Assembly (NCBI RefSeq): GCF_003943735.1
Contig: NZ_RJMV01000001.1
Location: 107,552 to 171,551, forward strand
Length of the DNA stretch: 64,000 nucleotides
Reading direction: 5' to 3'
Source: Streptococcus sanguinis
Lineage (GTDB): Bacteria; Bacillota; Bacilli; Lactobacillales; Streptococcaceae
Below, one piece after another: positions 62,345 through 64,000 of this stretch; position 1 is the first letter of the stretch, and the number at the start of each line of letters is the position of its first letter. Position numbers and translations under genes: made by a program. Below the pieces are notes generated by a model. That model did not search any database and was not told where the DNA came from. It saw nothing but the letters and a program-made list of their open reading frames with translations.

Positions 62345-63130
62345 TCATTTACTAGCTAATAATTCAACAGTTAACTTATGTTTTCCATTCTTGGAAAGGC
62401 CATTTTCTCTTAAAACCTTAAATCTTCCAAATCGTCTAACGCTAATCAAGTCTTCAAGCCCGACCTGCTGGCTGGTATTGTCATTAACAGCATAGTTCAT
62501 TTTCACATGCTTGCCAGAAATCAGCTGAGCAGCCTGACTCCTTGATAACTTAAAGGTACTAGCTACCAACTTGTCCAAGCGAAGGCTAGATGCTAAAATT
62601 TCTCTGGTGACAGACTGATTCTGCTCTTTCAACTGCTCTGCAAAGGATACTTCCTTTAATTTGACAGGCATCTTTGCAACTTTGGTGACATGATCTATAA
62701 AATACTGGGCCAGTCTTTTATCTACAAAGAGCTGAGCACGGTCTCCAACCACAAGAATATCACCAAAGGTCCGTCTTTCAATCCCTAATTGATTGAGAAG
62801 AGTTCCCATAATCTGCGAATGACTGATTTTATAAAATTTGCTTGCATAGGAAATTTCCAGCAAGCTCAATTCAAAATCATCCATATTCAGTTGGTAATAA
62901 GAAGGCGCCACAAGAACTCTTGCCAGTTCACTTGGAAAATAATCCGAACTAGCAAAGACTTGCACATCATATTGCTTGCCAATATTCTTCAGGATTGAGA
63001 CCTGATGGGGATTCAGAAAAGGCGTTGTTTCAAACGCATAGGTATCTTGAACCCGCTGAAGCAGCTCCAGACTCCTATCAATAAACTCTCGATCCTCATG
63101 CGAAAAGTGTTGATATAAATCTTTCATCAT
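62345..63130 (-). CDS. ylmH: YlmH family RNA-binding protein (S4 domain)
   Basis: The 261-residue protein starts at overlapping ATGATG codons (63130 or 63127), sharing ATGA with the yggT stop. The N-terminal domain has FLNPHQVSIL and FGDILVVGDRAQLFV. The C-terminal S4 domain (about 180-240) has LRLDKLVASTFKLSRSQAAQLI and KHVKMNY. YlmH binds ribosomes in Bacillus, probably in ribosome rescue. No strong ribosome site is present, so coupling to yggT is likely. Confidence 0.93.
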   Translation of the reverse strand: MMKDLYQHFSHEDREFIDRSLELLQRVQDTYAFETTPFLNPHQVSILKNIGKQYDVQVFASSDYFPSELARVLVAPSYYQLNMDDFELSLLEISYASKFYKISHSQIMGTLLNQLGIERRTFGDILVVGDRAQLFVDKRLAQYFIDHVTKVAKMPVKLKEVSFAEQLKEQNQSVTREILASSLRLDKLVASTFKLSRSQAAQLISGKHVKMNYAVNDNTSQQVGLEDLISVRRFGRFKVLRENGLSKNGKHKLTVELLASK

Positions 63131-63402
63131 AATAACATTAGTAAGACGCTTATTAAATAAAAGACCACACGATTTAAAAGGTTTAAAGCCAGAATTGCAA
63201 CCCAAACGGTAAAGTCCAGCCCTGCAAACTGCAAGGGAAGACGGCGGAAAAGTTTTAAATACGGTTCTACAATGCGTGTTAGAAACTCTCCGAATTTAGT
63301 TTGATAGGCTCCTGGAAACCAAGATAGAAGTGCATAGACAATCAAGGCAATGCTATAAAGATCGAAAAGATTAGAGATGGCACGAATTACAAAATATAAC
63401 AT
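63127..63402 (-). CDS. yggT: YggT/YlmG family membrane protein
   Basis: The 91-residue protein has two membrane helices (about 5-27 and 65-88) flanking ALLSWFPGAYQTKFGEFLTRIVEPYLKLFRRLPLQ, the YggT signature. It lies 5 bases after sepF and overlaps ylmH. It is part of the conserved gene string after ftsZ and may help nucleoid or division organisation. Confidence 0.95.
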   Translation of the reverse strand: MLYFVIRAISNLFDLYSIALIVYALLSWFPGAYQTKFGEFLTRIVEPYLKLFRRLPLQFAGLDFTVWVAILALNLLNRVVFYLISVLLMLL

Positions 63403-63407
63403 ATCTC

Positions 63408-63995
63408 TTATCTACTGCGCTTCATATCAAAGTCGAATTCGCTGATTTCAACATCGTTTGGCAGACGGATATCTTCCACATTTACCACTACATTAATCGG
63501 AGTCAGCAAATACATAGTGCTTGCAACTTTTTTCAAATTTCCAGCCAAGACATAACGCGCACCGTCTAGGTAGTCTAAACAGCGACGAGCCTGTACCTCA
63601 GTCATATACTGGAAGTCAATCAGGATGCTTTCATTGGCCAAAAGCAGGTCAACAATTTCAGTCGCTTCCTCATATCTCCTCGGATAACGAACATCAATCG
63701 TAATCTTCTCATCCGCATTTGCACGGTGCTGAGCCAATTCCTGCTGACGTGCATGCAGTCTGGTAATATTCTCTGTCGAAGATTTCTGTTGTGCCTGTGG
63801 TTTAGGCTGTGGCTTGGCCGCAGCAACCGGACGAGGAGCCGGCTTGCTCTCTCTGACTGGCTTAGGCTGAACCAATTCAGGCTTCTGCTTAACAGGCGCC
63901 GCAGGTCTGCTGACAGTCTGCTCCTGAAGCTCACTCTCATCTCCATCTTCTGTAAAATAATCTATAAATTTATCAAATCTATCTTTTAATGACAT
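63408..63995 (-). CDS. sepF: Cell division protein SepF
   Basis: The 195-residue FtsZ-anchoring protein starts [20 protein letters not shown], an amphipathic membrane-binding helix. A Pro/Lys/Gln/Ala-rich disordered linker (about 22-95) is followed by the DUF552 domain (about 98-180) with [23 protein letters not shown] and the ring-forming [14 protein letters not shown]. It is complete in the window; five bases remain before the right edge, so ftsZ-side genes lie outside. Confidence 0.97.
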   Translation of the reverse strand: MSLKDRFDKFIDYFTEDGDESELQEQTVSRPAAPVKQKPELVQPKPVRESKPAPRPVAAAKPQPKPQAQQKSSTENITRLHARQQELAQHRANADEKITIDVRYPRRYEEATEIVDLLLANESILIDFQYMTEVQARRCLDYLDGARYVLAGNLKKVASTMYLLTPINVVVNVEDIRLPNDVEISEFDFDMKRSR

Positions 63996-64000
63996 ATTTC

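Overview
This window is chromosomal DNA of a low-GC Firmicute, almost certainly a Streptococcus of the viridans group. The grounds are PBP2b, the sepF-yggT-ylmH-divIVA-ileS tail of the division cluster, comEA-comEC preceded by the streptococcal SigX box TACGAATA, holA next to sodA, ClpE behind a CtsR site, and DUF1797/DUF1827 proteins. An intact acn-citZ-icd operon, plus a Crp/Fnr regulator at the left edge, fits the sanguinis group (S. sanguinis, S. gordonii or S. cristatus). That species-level placement is an inference. No rRNA, tRNA, IS element, prophage or CRISPR array was seen. Coding density is about 90% and most genes lie on the minus strand.

Layout, left to right. 0-3.5 kb: a truncated Crp/Fnr regulator, a YhfC-ArsR-SdpI operon with its own operator-flanked promoter, and a membrane-anchored beta-lactamase-fold protein. 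3.6-11.2 kb: sodA, holA, a DUF805 protein with a glutamine-rich repeat tail, the DNA-uptake genes comEC/comEA, an HXXEE-like membrane protein and plsC. 11.4-15.7 kb (plus strand): a P-type ATPase, then an overlapping trio of tRNA methyltransferase, GIY-YIG protein and an acyltransferase/glycosyltransferase-like fusion. 15.8-25 kb: an ICMT-like methyltransferase, a DeoR regulator, the DEAD-box helicase cshA with a long leader, a small membrane protein, and the oxidative half of the TCA cycle (acn-citZ-icd), which makes 2-oxoglutarate and NADPH. 25-37 kb: corA, prfC, two YwaF-type paralogues, a Nudix enzyme, murF, ddl, recR, pbp2b and gpmA. Peptidoglycan synthesis is concentrated here.

37-43 kb holds the least explained material: three tandem paralogues of an unrecognised zinc-ribbon membrane protein in one operon, then perR, a small membrane protein, a 49-residue ORF with an ideal ribosome-binding site, HU and a DegV protein. 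43-52 kb carries a phosphatase, the classic xseA-xseB-ispA-tlyA-argR-recN operon, nnrD, a HAD phosphatase, folD and DUF1797. 52-58.4 kb has clpE, a GyrI-like protein, a WYL regulator, a Nudix enzyme, DUF1827, and a divergent GNAT/MarR pair. 58.4-64 kb is ileS with a T-box leader, divIVA, ylmH, yggT and sepF.

The strongest unexplained signals are the 37-39.3 kb paralogue triplet, the YhfC-ArsR-SdpI unit with repeated operators, the Q-rich repeat tail of the DUF805 protein, two plus-strand genes that look leaderless, a terminator-bearing leader upstream of cshA, paired palindromes upstream of acn, and a Fur-like box over the promoter at 19.5 kb.
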